From positions 1 through 27,691 of IMG/VR virus record IMGVR_UViG_3300042090_000708: DNA of 27,691 nt; one strand, written 5' to 3'. Of the stretch, positions 1 to 7,998 are shown one piece after another (position 1 is the first letter of the stretch; every line of letters begins with the position of its first letter). The notes below the pieces were generated by a model. That model saw only the letters and a program-made list of their open reading frames with translations. It was not told the DNA's origin and did not search any database. A program made the translations under genes and the position numbers. The DNA is from a virus.

Positions 1-1530
1 CTACGTAGGGGATCTAAAAACGGCTCTGTACATGTCGTGGTTGAAGTTGCAGGTGTTGAATATGCCGTGGTACGAGCAAGGCCAAGGGGTGTGGTATTCA
101 GAAAAGGAACGGATGTCATCGGAATTACGCAAGATGGCTGGGAAAGGATTCTAGGCTTAAACTACGATCAGTTCCGACTGTCTATGTATGCTGCTCAGGG
201 TGGAAGCACTAGGTTCCTCTCCGTAAACGACGCAGACAAGAAGCAATTCCTTCTGCAACTTATGAACATTGAAGAATTCTCATCTTGCAAGACTATAGCC
301 GACGTGAAGGTGAAGAATCTTGAGCTTCAGCTGGTCGCGGAGCAATCCAAAAGGCGCGTCATAGAATCTAAGATCGACATATACCAGGAGTCACTGGTAG
401 ACGACAATGTTTACAATCACGCCATAGCAGAGTGCAGTAAGTTTATAGCTGAACTAACGAAAGCACTAGTTGAAGCGCAAGCAGTTCCCCGTCCGGACTT
501 AAGTAAATATCTTAAGCTAGAAGAAGATATACTATTTAAGAGGAACGAGTTTGTGGCCGTGAGAGCCCGAAGGGAAATGCTCCATGAGTCATACAAAAAG
601 CTTGCAGCGAAGAATGCGAATACCCCCGAGCTCTTGGACACCTGCAGATCGTGCGGCAATCGCATTGACACAACTGCTGCTAAGGCTGCTCACGAAAGAG
701 AACTGGAAGAGCGGCGCGCTGAGATGGCTGAAATCAAACGAGGAATCGACGATTGCGATTCCACCCTTACGCGTGAAGCGCGAGTTAGGGATGTTTCTAA
801 TCAGGTTAGAGATCGTAAAACAAGTGAGTCAGCGGAGTACGAATCCGCAAAGCAGCTCGCAAACGATACTACGACCAAAATTGCGCTTAAGCAAAGAGAG
901 CTCAAAGAACTCTCTTTAAAACTCCAAAATAACTCTAACTTACACAACAAGATTAGTGACTTAGTGGCCGAACGCGAAGCAGTGTCCGTTATTGAGTCTA
1001 GTGTTTTAAAGGACATTGAGCTTTACAAAACCGTTTCTGCTATGTACTCCTCGACAGGAGCGCAAGCTTATATCCTTGATTCTGTTATTGATTCGTTCAA
1101 CGAGAAGGTAAAAGATTACGTAGGTTTCTTATGGTCTAACATGACGTACGAATTGCAGTCGTACAAGGAAACTGTCAAGGGCGATGTAACCGCAAAATTC
1201 TCTGAGCATCTAGTAATGGATGGAAAGCCTATTTCTATCGGCAGTTTGTCCGGCGGCGAGTTTAGAGCCCTATCCCTGTGCGTGGACTTTGCGCTGGTAG
1301 ATGTCATGGAGAGACAGTTTGGTCTATCCCTATCGCCTATCATCTTAGATGAACCATTCGACGGGCTCGATGGAGCGGGTCGTGAGTTTGTCATAGAGTT
1401 ACTGGAGAAGTTCTCTACTGATCGCCAGGTGGTTGTTATAGACCACGCTAGTGAAGTTAAGTCCATGTTCTCTAAGGTGATCTCCGTAGAGAAAAGGAAC
1501 GGGGTCTCTTCGATAAGCCACCAACTCTGA
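1..1530 (+). CDS. SbcC/Rad50-like recombination ATPase, 5'-truncated by window edge
   Basis: The reading frame is open from base 1, so the start and the Walker A motif lie upstream of the window; 509 residues are visible. A long charged helical region surrounds a Rad50-type zinc-hook CxxC (Cys codons at 643-645 and 652-654). The C-terminal half carries the ABC signature SLSGGE (SGGE at 1249-1260) and Walker B IILDEP (1339-1356), followed by the D-loop GLDGAG. This is the SMC-like partner of a Mre11/SbcD nuclease and acts in processing of DNA ends and recombination-dependent replication (T4 gp46 role). Its expected partner is at 11147-12163, about 10 kb downstream rather than adjacent. A GTG at 37 is in frame but is not a plausible start, because conserved sequence continues upstream of it. 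Confidence 0.9.
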   Translation, partial: LRRGSKNGSVHVVVEVAGVEYAVVRARPRGVVFRKGTDVIGITQDGWERILGLNYDQFRLSMYAAQGGSTRFLSVNDADKKQFLLQLMNIEEFSSCKTIADVKVKNLELQLVAEQSKRRVIESKIDIYQESLVDDNVYNHAIAECSKFIAELTKALVEAQAVPRPDLSKYLKLEEDILFKRNEFVAVRARREMLHESYKKLAAKNANTPELLDTCRSCGNRIDTTAAKAAHERELEERRAEMAEIKRGIDDCDSTLTREARVRDVSNQVRDRKTSESAEYESAKQLANDTTTKIALKQRELKELSLKLQNNSNLHNKISDLVAEREAVSVIESSVLKDIELYKTVSAMYSSTGAQAYILDSVIDSFNEKVKDYVGFLWSNMTYELQSYKETVKGDVTAKFSEHLVMDGKPISIGSLSGGEFRALSLCVDFALVDVMERQFGLSLSPIILDEPFDGLDGAGREFVIELLEKFSTDRQVVVIDHASEVKSMFSKVISVEKRNGVSSISHQL

Positions 1531-1536
1531 TAAAAT
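1531..1536 (+). promoter_or_regulatory. -10 box TAAAAT, leaderless start at 1543
   Basis: TGA-TAAAAT matches an extended -10 (TGn). Six bases separate the hexamer from the ATG at 1543, so the predicted +1 is at or next to the A of the start codon. No TTGACA-like -35 lies 16-18 bases upstream. The box overlaps the end of the SbcC-like gene. Confidence 0.6.
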
Positions 1537-1542
1537 AGAGGT

Positions 1543-1848
1543 ATGTCTGACCTCGCTAATAAACTAGAACAACTATTGAAATCCTTAGCAGCTATGAAAC
1601 CCAAGAGCGCAGGCAACTCACTTGTTCCAGCCCTTAAGATGCCTACAGTAAAACCTCTGTCTATATCCCCTGTTGCCTCTGCCAAGCCAAAGCTACCGGG
1701 TGCTTCACCTGCTTCTTCTAAAGATCCAAAGAAGATGGCAGAACAGCTTAAGAACCCAAAACCTAAGAAACCTAAGATTGAGGTTTTGAAGGTTGAAAAG
1801 AATGGACAGTGGTCTCTTGAGAAGTTCGGTGAGAACAATTCAGTATAA
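1543..1848 (+). CDS. Pro/Lys/Ala-rich small protein, unknown function
   Basis: 101 residues. The N-terminal 20 or so residues could form a helix (DLANKLEQLLKSLAAM). The rest is low-complexity and rich in Pro, Lys, Ser and Ala (SPASSKDPKKMAEQLKNPK), ending with a more ordered QWSLEKFGENNSV. It looks largely disordered and basic, which would suit a nucleic-acid or structural accessory protein, but no family is recognised. The start is supported by a -10 box exactly 6 bases upstream, implying a leaderless mRNA. Its TAA stop (1846-1848) lies inside the -10 box of the next gene. Confidence 0.65.
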   Translation: MSDLANKLEQLLKSLAAMKPKSAGNSLVPALKMPTVKPLSISPVASAKPKLPGASPASSKDPKKMAEQLKNPKPKKPKIEVLKVEKNGQWSLEKFGENNSV

Positions 1849-1849
1849 T
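1844..1849 (+). promoter_or_regulatory. -10 box TATAAT before HNH gene
   Basis: A perfect TATAAT, preceded by G, 7 bases before the GTG at 1857. It overlaps the stop codon of the preceding gene (GTA TAA T). No -35 is visible, and there is no room for a Shine-Dalgarno sequence in a transcript started here. Confidence 0.6.
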
Positions 1850-1856
1850 ACTTTTC

Positions 1857-2420
1857 GTGAAGAAAAGACCGCCATACAATCAGAATGCAGCAATTCGTGG
1901 AGCGCTCAGACGTCAGTTCTCGAGGTCTCCAGTAGTTCGCGAAGTCCTTATGAAGGTACGCCGTGAAGTACCTAGATTCAACAAGGACGGGTCAAGAGCT
2001 AAGAAGGATTCTGTCCAATATCAATGTCGCGCTTGTGGCGAATGGACTAAGTCCACAGCAGTCTCAGTCGACCACATCACTCCTGTTATTGACGTACAAG
2101 TTGGGTTTGTGGACTGGAATCAGTTTGTCGAGCGTCTCTTCTGCGGACCAGACAACCTCCAAGCCATTTGCGATACGTGTCACAACGCAAAAACACAGTC
2201 GGAACGAATAGCTCGCTTGTTGATACAGTACGACGAAGAACTCTACCGCTTCGAGATGATGATCATGCAGGGTGTTATCCCTGCCACTTGGAAAAAAGAA
2301 CTAAATAAATATATCGCTAAGAAGAAGACTCCAGGCTTGGAATCTATTGTAGAAAAGGCTAAGAATATTAAATCCCATATCGAGAAGGAGCTAGGATGTC
2401 AGCCACGAAAAAGGTCTTGA
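1857..2420 (+). CDS. HNH endonuclease
   Basis: 187 residues with a GTG start. The first 50 residues are basic (GALRRQFSRSPVVREVL). A zinc-binding pair CRAC (C57, C60) precedes the HNH core VDHITPV (D72, H73), an Asn at 100 (DNLQAIC) and a second pair CDTCH (C105, C108). This order, CxxC-DH-N-CxxCH, is the ββα-metal HNH fold. Free-standing HNH proteins are common in tailed phages, either as packaging-associated nucleases that work with terminase or as mobile endonucleases. It does not interrupt a gene here, so there is no sign of an intron. A GTG start 7 bases after a TATAAT predicts a nearly leaderless mRNA. The last 25 bases overlap the next gene. Confidence 0.85.
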   Translation: MKKRPPYNQNAAIRGALRRQFSRSPVVREVLMKVRREVPRFNKDGSRAKKDSVQYQCRACGEWTKSTAVSVDHITPVIDVQVGFVDWNQFVERLFCGPDNLQAICDTCHNAKTQSERIARLLIQYDEELYRFEMMIMQGVIPATWKKELNKYIAKKKTPGLESIVEKAKNIKSHIEKELGCQPRKRS

Positions 2421-2686
2421 GTAAGTCGTTTGTAGATAACCATGAGAATGTCACTGAGGATGTGGCTGGAGAGCTCATCGTTAGGGCGGAACAGAAGATT
2501 AAAGAGATCAAAGAAGAGAGGAACACGGACGAGAAGCTCAGAGCAGCCAAAGAGATCGCCAAAGACCTTAACTCAGGTTATAATAGTGCTATCCGTTACG
2601 AGCAAGCTAAGATTGACTTCCTCCTAGAGAAGATTGCAGAGATTCAGGATGGCGAAGTTAACCCCGGCTCAGGTGCCAAAGCCTGA
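2396..2686 (+). CDS. Coiled-coil small protein, unknown function
   Basis: 96 residues, strongly helical and charged, with heptad-like spacing (VRAEQKIKEIKEERNTDEKLRAAKEI and FLLEKIAEIQ). The ATG at 2396 has an AAGGAG ribosome site at 2385-2390, and the gene overlaps the HNH gene by 25 bases, so the two are translated from one message. No catalytic motif is visible. It could be a structural or partner protein; the function is unknown. Confidence 0.7.
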   Translation: MSATKKVLSKSFVDNHENVTEDVAGELIVRAEQKIKEIKEERNTDEKLRAAKEIAKDLNSGYNSAIRYEQAKIDFLLEKIAEIQDGEVNPGSGAKA

Positions 2687-2692
2687 TAGAAT
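2687..2692 (+). promoter_or_regulatory. Extended -10 box TGA-TAGAAT
   Basis: TGA-TAGAAT has an extended -10 form without a -35. Normal spacing puts +1 near 2698-2700, inside the left arm of the inverted repeat that covers the downstream ribosome binding site. Confidence 0.5.
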
Positions 2693-2693
2693 A

Positions 2694-2713
2694 TCCTTAG
2701 TTCGACTAAGGAG
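2694..2713 (+). promoter_or_regulatory. RBS-sequestering inverted repeat
   Basis: TCCTTAG (2694-2700), loop TTCGA, CTAAGGA (2706-2712): a 7-bp perfect stem. The right arm contains most of the AAGGAG Shine-Dalgarno (2708-2713) of the gene at 2719. A transcript from upstream would contain the whole hairpin and mask the SD. One started at the local -10 would begin inside the left arm and leave it open. Confidence 0.6.
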
Positions 2714-2718
2714 TTTTC

Positions 2719-3807
2719 ATGAGCCTAAGAGATTCATATTTTAATGGCCCTAGTGGCATTCAGCAACAGATGGACGCCGCTTTTCAAGCAGGTATTGCAT
2801 ATGTCGGAGCAGGTGCTGCCGACTCATCTGTTCTAGAGCTTGGCGATAGGAACGGTTCAAACCTAAGCAGAGGCAGCGGTATGCCTGGTGCGTACTTCAC
2901 GTACTCAACCCCATCCGCTACTTATGTGATGTGGTTTGCCGTTAACGGCCAAGAGATCGCGCCAACTGTCAGCGGTAACCTTGTTCAAGTTGATTTACTA
3001 AGTACAGACAACGGTATTCAAGTAGCTACTAAGATTGCTGCTGCTATGAACGCAATAGCCAGCGGACCTTTCTCTGTCACGTCGCTCACCAACATTGTTT
3101 CTTTAACTAACGACATCGCTGGTGTGGTTGTTGCCCCAATATCCATTGGCACAATGGACTACACTCCTGCTACGTTCAGCGGCACGATTGCTGGTACATC
3201 TACCGCCGTTGTTCTAACTGCTAACTTCGCTGGTCCTGCTGGCGCAAGCATCTTGCTTACGTTTACTGGATCCAACACGATTTCTCAAGCGATTGCTACT
3301 TGGAATACAGCGAACCCATTAAACTCTGTGACCCTTACATCCGGCGACGGTACTCAAGTGCCTTCTACTGGGACTCAAGGCTTATCTGGTGGTTCTGCAG
3401 GAACTGCAACAGTAAGTCAAATCTCTGCTGGTGTTGCTCCAACAGGCAACTTCTCTACTCTTCAGAGTGCACTCACTGCAGCAGCAGCACAGGGTCTTAC
3501 AGACTTCCGAGTTCTTGTTCAAGGAACAGGAACAGGAAACGCTGTGTACTTGCGCTACAGAAACGGACAAAATCAGTACTTAGCTGCATTCTTTGCAGGT
3601 ATCAGAAGTGGTTTGTCTGGCGAGAACATCTATGACTACCAATGCGGTCTTACTCTCGATATCAGCATGAACTCAAGCACAAACGTGATCTTTAGCTTCC
3701 ACTTTGGAAGTCGCATAAAGACAGAACATGTCAACCTTGAACCGTTGACTTCTCAGTGCTTCAATCCAAACGACATCGGTTTCGACAGCGGCGTATTGCC
3801 GATCTAA
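2719..3807 (+). CDS. Probable virion structural protein (beta-rich, Gly/Ser/Thr/Ala-rich)
   Basis: 362 residues. Composition is dominated by Ala, Gly, Ser, Thr and Val with few charged residues, typical of secreted or virion beta-structure. The middle (about 90-250) has repeated beta-strand-like segments with a recurring pattern such as TFSGTIAGTSTAVVLTAN and LLTFTGSNTISQAI, suggesting tandem related domains. The C-terminal region (ENIYDYQCGLTLDISMNS) is different and more globular. It is a self-contained transcription unit: extended -10 at 2687, RBS hairpin, strong SD AAGGAG, then a rho-independent terminator at 3844-3872. A decoration, fibre or appendage protein is the likely class; no specific family is recognised. 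It sits among replication genes, away from the head cluster. Confidence 0.6.
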   Translation: MSLRDSYFNGPSGIQQQMDAAFQAGIAYVGAGAADSSVLELGDRNGSNLSRGSGMPGAYFTYSTPSATYVMWFAVNGQEIAPTVSGNLVQVDLLSTDNGIQVATKIAAAMNAIASGPFSVTSLTNIVSLTNDIAGVVVAPISIGTMDYTPATFSGTIAGTSTAVVLTANFAGPAGASILLTFTGSNTISQAIATWNTANPLNSVTLTSGDGTQVPSTGTQGLSGGSAGTATVSQISAGVAPTGNFSTLQSALTAAAAQGLTDFRVLVQGTGTGNAVYLRYRNGQNQYLAAFFAGIRSGLSGENIYDYQCGLTLDISMNSSTNVIFSFHFGSRIKTEHVNLEPLTSQCFNPNDIGFDSGVLPI

Positions 3808-3843
3808 CTGAATCTCCGACTGGGAACATTCCCTGACGATCTG

Positions 3844-3872
3844 AGGGCGGCGTAAGCTGCCCTTTACTTTTT
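3844..3872 (+). terminator. Rho-independent terminator fused to the next promoter
   Basis: Stem AGGGCGGC (3844-3851) and GCTGCCCT (3856-3863) with a GTAA tetraloop and one G-U pair, followed by a T-rich tract (3863-3872). The tract runs straight into the TATAAT box of the polymerase gene. It would end the 2719-3807 transcript. Confidence 0.85.
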
Positions 3873-3873
3873 G

Positions 3874-3879
3874 TATAAT
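3874..3879 (+). promoter_or_regulatory. -10 box TATAAT, leaderless start of polymerase gene
   Basis: A perfect TATAAT, 6 bases before the ATG at 3886, directly after the terminator T-tract. The predicted +1 coincides with the start codon. The equivalent -35 position falls inside the terminator stem and shows no TTGACA. Confidence 0.7.
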
Positions 3880-3885
3880 TCGAGC

Positions 3886-6800
3886 ATGTCTAGATTTAAA
3901 GAACCCGCTCAATTGCACAATCACTCTAAATATTCATTGCTCGACGCCGTTCCCTCTCCTGAGGAATGGGTTGGATGGTGCTTGGAGTCCGGTACTCCAG
4001 CGTTGGCCATCACTGACCATGGTACAGCTATATCGATGTACGACGCACTGAAGTGCAAAGACTTCATCAAGGAATACAACAAAGAGCACAAGACAAATCA
4101 TTCCCTCGATGCTGTCACCCTAATCCCGGCTGTCGAACTATATGTTAAGTTGAACGCTGAAGATAAGAGTCATTACCATATCACTGCGTGGGCTGCTTCT
4201 ACTGAAGGATATCACAACCTCATGAAGCTCTCTTCCTTAGCATACCAAGATACTGTTTCATTCTTTGGATCAGTGAAAGCTAGAGTTACATTCGACCAAA
4301 TTAAGCAGTACAAGACCGGTATTAAGTTCGGAACTGGTTGTATTGCTGGTCCCATTGGTAAGGCTTTCTGGGACAATGATAAAGCGTTAGCGGAAGAACG
4401 ATTCTTAATGTACAAGGAGATTTTTGGTGAAGAGCTCTACGTCGAGTTTCACTGCAACGATGTCACTCATAATTTTAATAAGCAAACTGGGGGTTTTGAC
4501 CCAATCCCAGGCGATGAATGCTCTTGCGATGGAAATAAACAAAAGTACTACAATATATTCCTCAGAGATATGGTGGACAAGCATGGGGGGAAGTGCATAC
4601 CTGTCACGGATGCTCACTTCATTATGCCGGAAGACAAAATCATTCAAGATTGCCTTTTAAAGAACGGTAACTCTAATGGATGGTACTTCTATGAGTCGTA
4701 TCACCAGCTTCGTTCCGAACAAATGTTTGATAAGTTAAAGACCCATTTGGGTGATTGGCTTACAGAGGAACGTTTTACTGGATGGATTGAGAATACCTAT
4801 GAAGTAAGCGAAGCAGCAAAAAAGATTGAAGTGAAGTATGAATACCACTTACCTAAAGTAGATATCCCTGAACATATCAAAGATCTTACGGAAGATTACG
4901 ACAGGCAGACATACTACTACATGATGGAGCTCATAAAGGAGCACGGTCGTTGGAAGGGTGATGCAGTCTATACAGCCAGGTTCAAGCAAGAACTTGATGT
5001 CATCATGAAGAATGAGAAGCTAAACTTCATACCTTACTTCCTGGTCTATGAGGATATAGGTAGATTTGCCCGTTCCAAGGGCATTCTCCAGAGTATTGCC
5101 AGAGGCTCTGCTGGTGGTTCGCTCATCAGCTATTACTTAAAGATCACGCACGTAGATCCTATACAAGCTAACTTACCGTTTGAGCGCTTCTTGTCTCATG
5201 CTCGTATTAGGGCTGGTTCTTTCCCAGATATAGATGCCGATATTGGTCACCGGGCACGTTCGCTCATCATGGAGCACTTGAAGGCGCGTTACGGGTCTGG
5301 GTTTGCCCAGATAGCGACGTTCCAGCAGATGAAGACTAAGAATGCCATTAAGGACGCGATGTTTGCGTTGTATGGCCGCAACAGGAACGACCCTGAAGTC
5401 AAAGCTATATGTGATGCTATCCCAGACTCTCCGCAGGAAGTACACAGCGAATACGACTTCCTGTACGGATTCACAGATTCGGAAGGTAACTATAACGCTG
5501 GGCAAGTTGAGATCAACAAGCAGTTGTCAAACTTCTTTGCTACATATCCGGACGTCGAGAAGATGGTGAAGAAGCTCATTGGCACTATTCGTGGATGGTC
5601 TCGACACGCCTCTGCCTTTGTTATCTCATCGCTTGATCTAGCGGCTGATCGTGTGCCAACCATGGTGATGAAAGATAAGAGTCTTGGCAATGTGGTGTGT
5701 ACTCAGTACGACGCCACCATGGTAGAGAAGTGCGGTCTTGTAAAGGCCGATATTCTTGGGATTAAAACTCTCACCGCAGTTTCTGACTGCGTAGATATGG
5801 TGAAAGATAAGGTCGACTATCTAGAAGAAGTTGACGGTGTTCCTTACATCTATCGCTTACCGGAAGATGAGAAGGTCTACGTTGACTTTTACAACAAGGA
5901 TACAGACTCATCCTTCCAGTTCAACACGGAGCTCATTAAAGGATATGTCCAGGAGTTTTGCCCTCTAAAACGCGTTGACCTTTCTGCGTTCACTGCCTTA
6001 TGTCGTCCTGGTGCGCTCGATGCGCCTTTCTTCGATACGACAGCGGCCCAGTTTTTCATGGACGTTCGCAACGGGAAGCGGGAGATCAAGTACATACACA
6101 AAGACCTAGAAACAATCCTCAGTTTGAGCAACGGTGTCTTTGTTTTCCAGGAAGAAGTGATGAAGTTCCTGGTGGATATCGTAGGGTATACGTGGGAAGA
6201 GTCGGATCGTATCCGTGATGCTATTGCCAAGAAGAAGCAGGACGTCATCCAAGCAACATTCGACAAGATCAGAAAGTCGTGTGCGGCTAGAGATTGGGAT
6301 GAAGAAGCCATAGAGACTGTGTGCCAGCAGATTGAAGCATTCTCGCGGTACTCGTTCAACAAGTCACATGCCCACGCGTACGGAGAGCTCGGGTATATAA
6401 CTATGTACTTGAAGAATCACCACCCACTAGAGTGGTGGGCAAGCGTATTGAATGCGTACATTGACGATGAGAACAAGGTTCGTCACTACATCTCTAAGCT
6501 TGGAAACCTGGTTAGACCGCCGTCTCTTAAGTACCCTACTGATAAGTTTGCCGTGCGTGAGATTAACGGGGAGCGATACATCGTCACTCCGCTCTCAGCT
6601 ATTAAAGGTGTTGGTCCTGCCGTTGTTAGAGAGCTCTGCGCCAAGGGACCGTTCGCAAGCAACGAAGATTTTGTGAGCAGGATAGATCACGCTAAGGTTA
6701 ACTCAGGTGGGATATCGTATCTCATCAAGGGAAGAGCGGCGGACGACATGATGGATGCATCTATAGTTGATTATGGGCAGCGCAGGACTGCATTCATCGC

Positions 6801-7323
6801 AGAGTATAAGCGCCTCAGAAAGAAAGAGATCCGGCTGCAAGAGGATATCCTCAACGTTGACCCTCTCTCTGTCTTCTTGATGGAGAAGGAACACAATCAA
6901 GCTTTTAACAAACATCTATTGGCTGACTCAGGTATAGTGAACGTGCTGAAAGGTAGATGGCCAGCTCTAATTGAGACCGGTAGACCAGGTATCCCACTCA
7001 TGATGGGAGGCATACCGATACTATCAACGGTGAAGGTAGCTGAGGGTCTGCAGAAGAAGGGCCATCAAACTGAGGTTGGGATGATACTTTTATTTGAGTC
7101 ATCCTCGCATACTAAAGGCATCTCTAAAAAGTCTGGTAGACCATGGTCCAAGGTTTCTGTATACTTATCTGACGGCTATTCAACTATAGAGTGCACATGG
7201 TGGGACAGAAAATCAGCTCTGGGATGGGAAAAGAACTCGATAGTTTATGTAAGGGGAAAGTTGAAGGAAGGCTGGAAAACTCCAGTCAACCTTCAAATTG
7301 AAGAGATTGAAAGGATTGAGTAG
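3886..7323 (+). CDS. dnaE: DNA polymerase III alpha subunit (DnaE-like) with PHP domain
   Basis: 1145 residues, close to bacterial DnaE. The N-terminal PHP domain keeps metal-ligand motifs LHNHSKYSLLD (H11, H13), ITDHG (D44, H45) and PVTDAH, so it may still be a metal-dependent proofreading or phosphatase domain. The C-family polymerase core shows RGSAGGSLISYYLKI (from R406) and the catalytic PDIDAD motif (D448, D450). The third Asp is D622 in KADILGIKTLT, aligned with the conserved DFLGLRTL. The helix-hairpin-helix region and a C-terminal OB-like domain (about 1040-1145) complete the layout. It is the replicative polymerase of the phage. ATG 3886 is preferred over an upstream TTG at 3871 because the -10 box ends 6 bases before it and the PHP domain begins right after. 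No SD is present; the message is predicted to be leaderless. Confidence 0.95.
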   Translation: MSRFKEPAQLHNHSKYSLLDAVPSPEEWVGWCLESGTPALAITDHGTAISMYDALKCKDFIKEYNKEHKTNHSLDAVTLIPAVELYVKLNAEDKSHYHITAWAASTEGYHNLMKLSSLAYQDTVSFFGSVKARVTFDQIKQYKTGIKFGTGCIAGPIGKAFWDNDKALAEERFLMYKEIFGEELYVEFHCNDVTHNFNKQTGGFDPIPGDECSCDGNKQKYYNIFLRDMVDKHGGKCIPVTDAHFIMPEDKIIQDCLLKNGNSNGWYFYESYHQLRSEQMFDKLKTHLGDWLTEERFTGWIENTYEVSEAAKKIEVKYEYHLPKVDIPEHIKDLTEDYDRQTYYYMMELIKEHGRWKGDAVYTARFKQELDVIMKNEKLNFIPYFLVYEDIGRFARSKGILQSIARGSAGGSLISYYLKITHVDPIQANLPFERFLSHARIRAGSFPDIDADIGHRARSLIMEHLKARYGSGFAQIATFQQMKTKNAIKDAMFALYGRNRNDPEVKAICDAIPDSPQEVHSEYDFLYGFTDSEGNYNAGQVEINKQLSNFFATYPDVEKMVKKLIGTIRGWSRHASAFVISSLDLAADRVPTMVMKDKSLGNVVCTQYDATMVEKCGLVKADILGIKTLTAVSDCVDMVKDKVDYLEEVDGVPYIYRLPEDEKVYVDFYNKDTDSSFQFNTELIKGYVQEFCPLKRVDLSAFTALCRPGALDAPFFDTTAAQFFMDVRNGKREIKYIHKDLETILSLSNGVFVFQEEVMKFLVDIVGYTWEESDRIRDAIAKKKQDVIQATFDKIRKSCAARDWDEEAIETVCQQIEAFSRYSFNKSHAHAYGELGYITMYLKNHHPLEWWASVLNAYIDDENKVRHYISKLGNLVRPPSLKYPTDKFAVREINGERYIVTPLSAIKGVGPAVVRELCAKGPFASNEDFVSRIDHAKVNSGGISYLIKGRAADDMMDASIVDYGQRRTAFIAEYKRLRKKEIRLQEDILNVDPLSVFLMEKEHNQAFNKHLLADSGIVNVLKGRWPALIETGRPGIPLMMGGIPILSTVKVAEGLQKKGHQTEVGMILLFESSSHTKGISKKSGRPWSKVSVYLSDGYSTIECTWWDRKSALGWEKNSIVYVRGKLKEGWKTPVNLQIEEIERIE

Positions 7324-7324
7324 A

Positions 7325-7480
7325 ATGGATCGTAAACCAAAAGCATTATTAAAAATGATGCGTAAGACGCTTGCGACAAATGGTCGCCTAGAAAGAGCGC
7401 TTAGGGTTGCTAAGACATTTCCAGATTTGGAAGTGGTTGGTAAAAAAGTTCGAGTTAAACACAGCATAAAGGAGTCGTAA
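7325..7480 (+). CDS. Small basic protein, unknown function
   Basis: 51 residues, rich in Lys and Arg (KALLKMMRKTLATNGRLERALRV), ending KKVRVKHSIKES. The ATG at 7325 directly follows the polymerase stop, with a weak AAGGA about 10 bases upstream. The stop overlaps the next ATG (TAATG). Tight coupling on both sides and the basic character support a real gene, perhaps binding nucleic acid. The same frame is open to a TTG at 7298, which would overlap the polymerase and is less likely. Confidence 0.6.
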   Translation: MDRKPKALLKMMRKTLATNGRLERALRVAKTFPDLEVVGKKVRVKHSIKES

Positions 7481-7998
7481 TGACAAAGTTTACAGTGGTG
7501 AGCAAAGCACCAGCTGCCGTAGAGAAAGGTGAGCTCGTTCTTGGGCAACCTGACTTCATGGAGCAAATCGTTGCAAACCAGAAGAAGGCACCGCGCAACC
7601 ATCTTACAGCAGTGAACCACATGCGCGAGATCCTCCAGACGATAAGTACTAAGTATGACCAAAACTTGAATGCTATGCGCATCAGGCTTGTAGGCTATAC
7701 AGGCGTTCCTTTCAAGGACAATACAGAGCTATCTGCCATTCTAGTTAGGATTCTTAGAGCCGAATATCCTCAGATTTTTGAAAAGGTTCTGGACTATGAA
7801 CTTAAGAATCGACCTACAAATACTAAGTTGATCTACTATGTAGGTAACTCTAGCGATACTGGTCCTTTCACGAAGAACGGTATCGACGGCATTGATGAAA
7901 AAGACTTAGAGTCTTTCCTTACTGGCAAGCCTAAGAAGGTTGTTGGCAAGCCGGCTGTAACCGATGAAGAGGCTCGTGCGCATGGGAAAAACACCTGA
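7480..7998 (+). CDS. Hypothetical protein, replication region
   Basis: 172 residues, soluble, mixed alpha/beta, with no recognised family. The central part (about 45-115) includes LTAVNHMREILQTISTKY and LVGYTGVPFKDNTELSAILV; the last 40 residues are Lys-rich and probably flexible. The start is coupled to the upstream stop (TAATG) and has a strong AAAGGAG at 7468-7474. Its position between the polymerase and SSB genes suggests a replication accessory role, which is inference from context only. Confidence 0.75.
   Translation: MTKFTVVSKAPAAVEKGELVLGQPDFMEQIVANQKKAPRNHLTAVNHMREILQTISTKYDQNLNAMRIRLVGYTGVPFKDNTELSAILVRILRAEYPQIFEKVLDYELKNRPTNTKLIYYVGNSSDTGPFTKNGIDGIDEKDLESFLTGKPKKVVGKPAVTDEEARAHGKNT

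Noticed and set aside
584-919. Overlapping + strand frame of 111 codons in the SbcC-like gene
   Set aside because: Out-of-frame with a gene whose zinc hook lies in the other frame; no RBS.
1116-1838. Long antisense open frame (240 codons, - strand)
   Set aside because: It lies across the conserved SbcC ATPase core and the next gene; its translation is Ser/Phe-rich without motifs. No promoter or RBS supports it.
1857-2420. HNH gene as a homing endonuclease in an intron or intein
   Set aside because: No split gene surrounds it: SbcC-like ends normally upstream and the following gene has its own RBS.
2579-2584. TATAAT inside the coiled-coil gene
   Set aside because: It encodes Tyr-Asn within the gene and is not placed before any start codon; likely chance. 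The same applies to TATAAT at 26028-26033 inside tmk.
5889-6362. Antisense open frame (157 codons, - strand) inside the polymerase gene
   Set aside because: Shadow of the polymerase coding frame; no family features.
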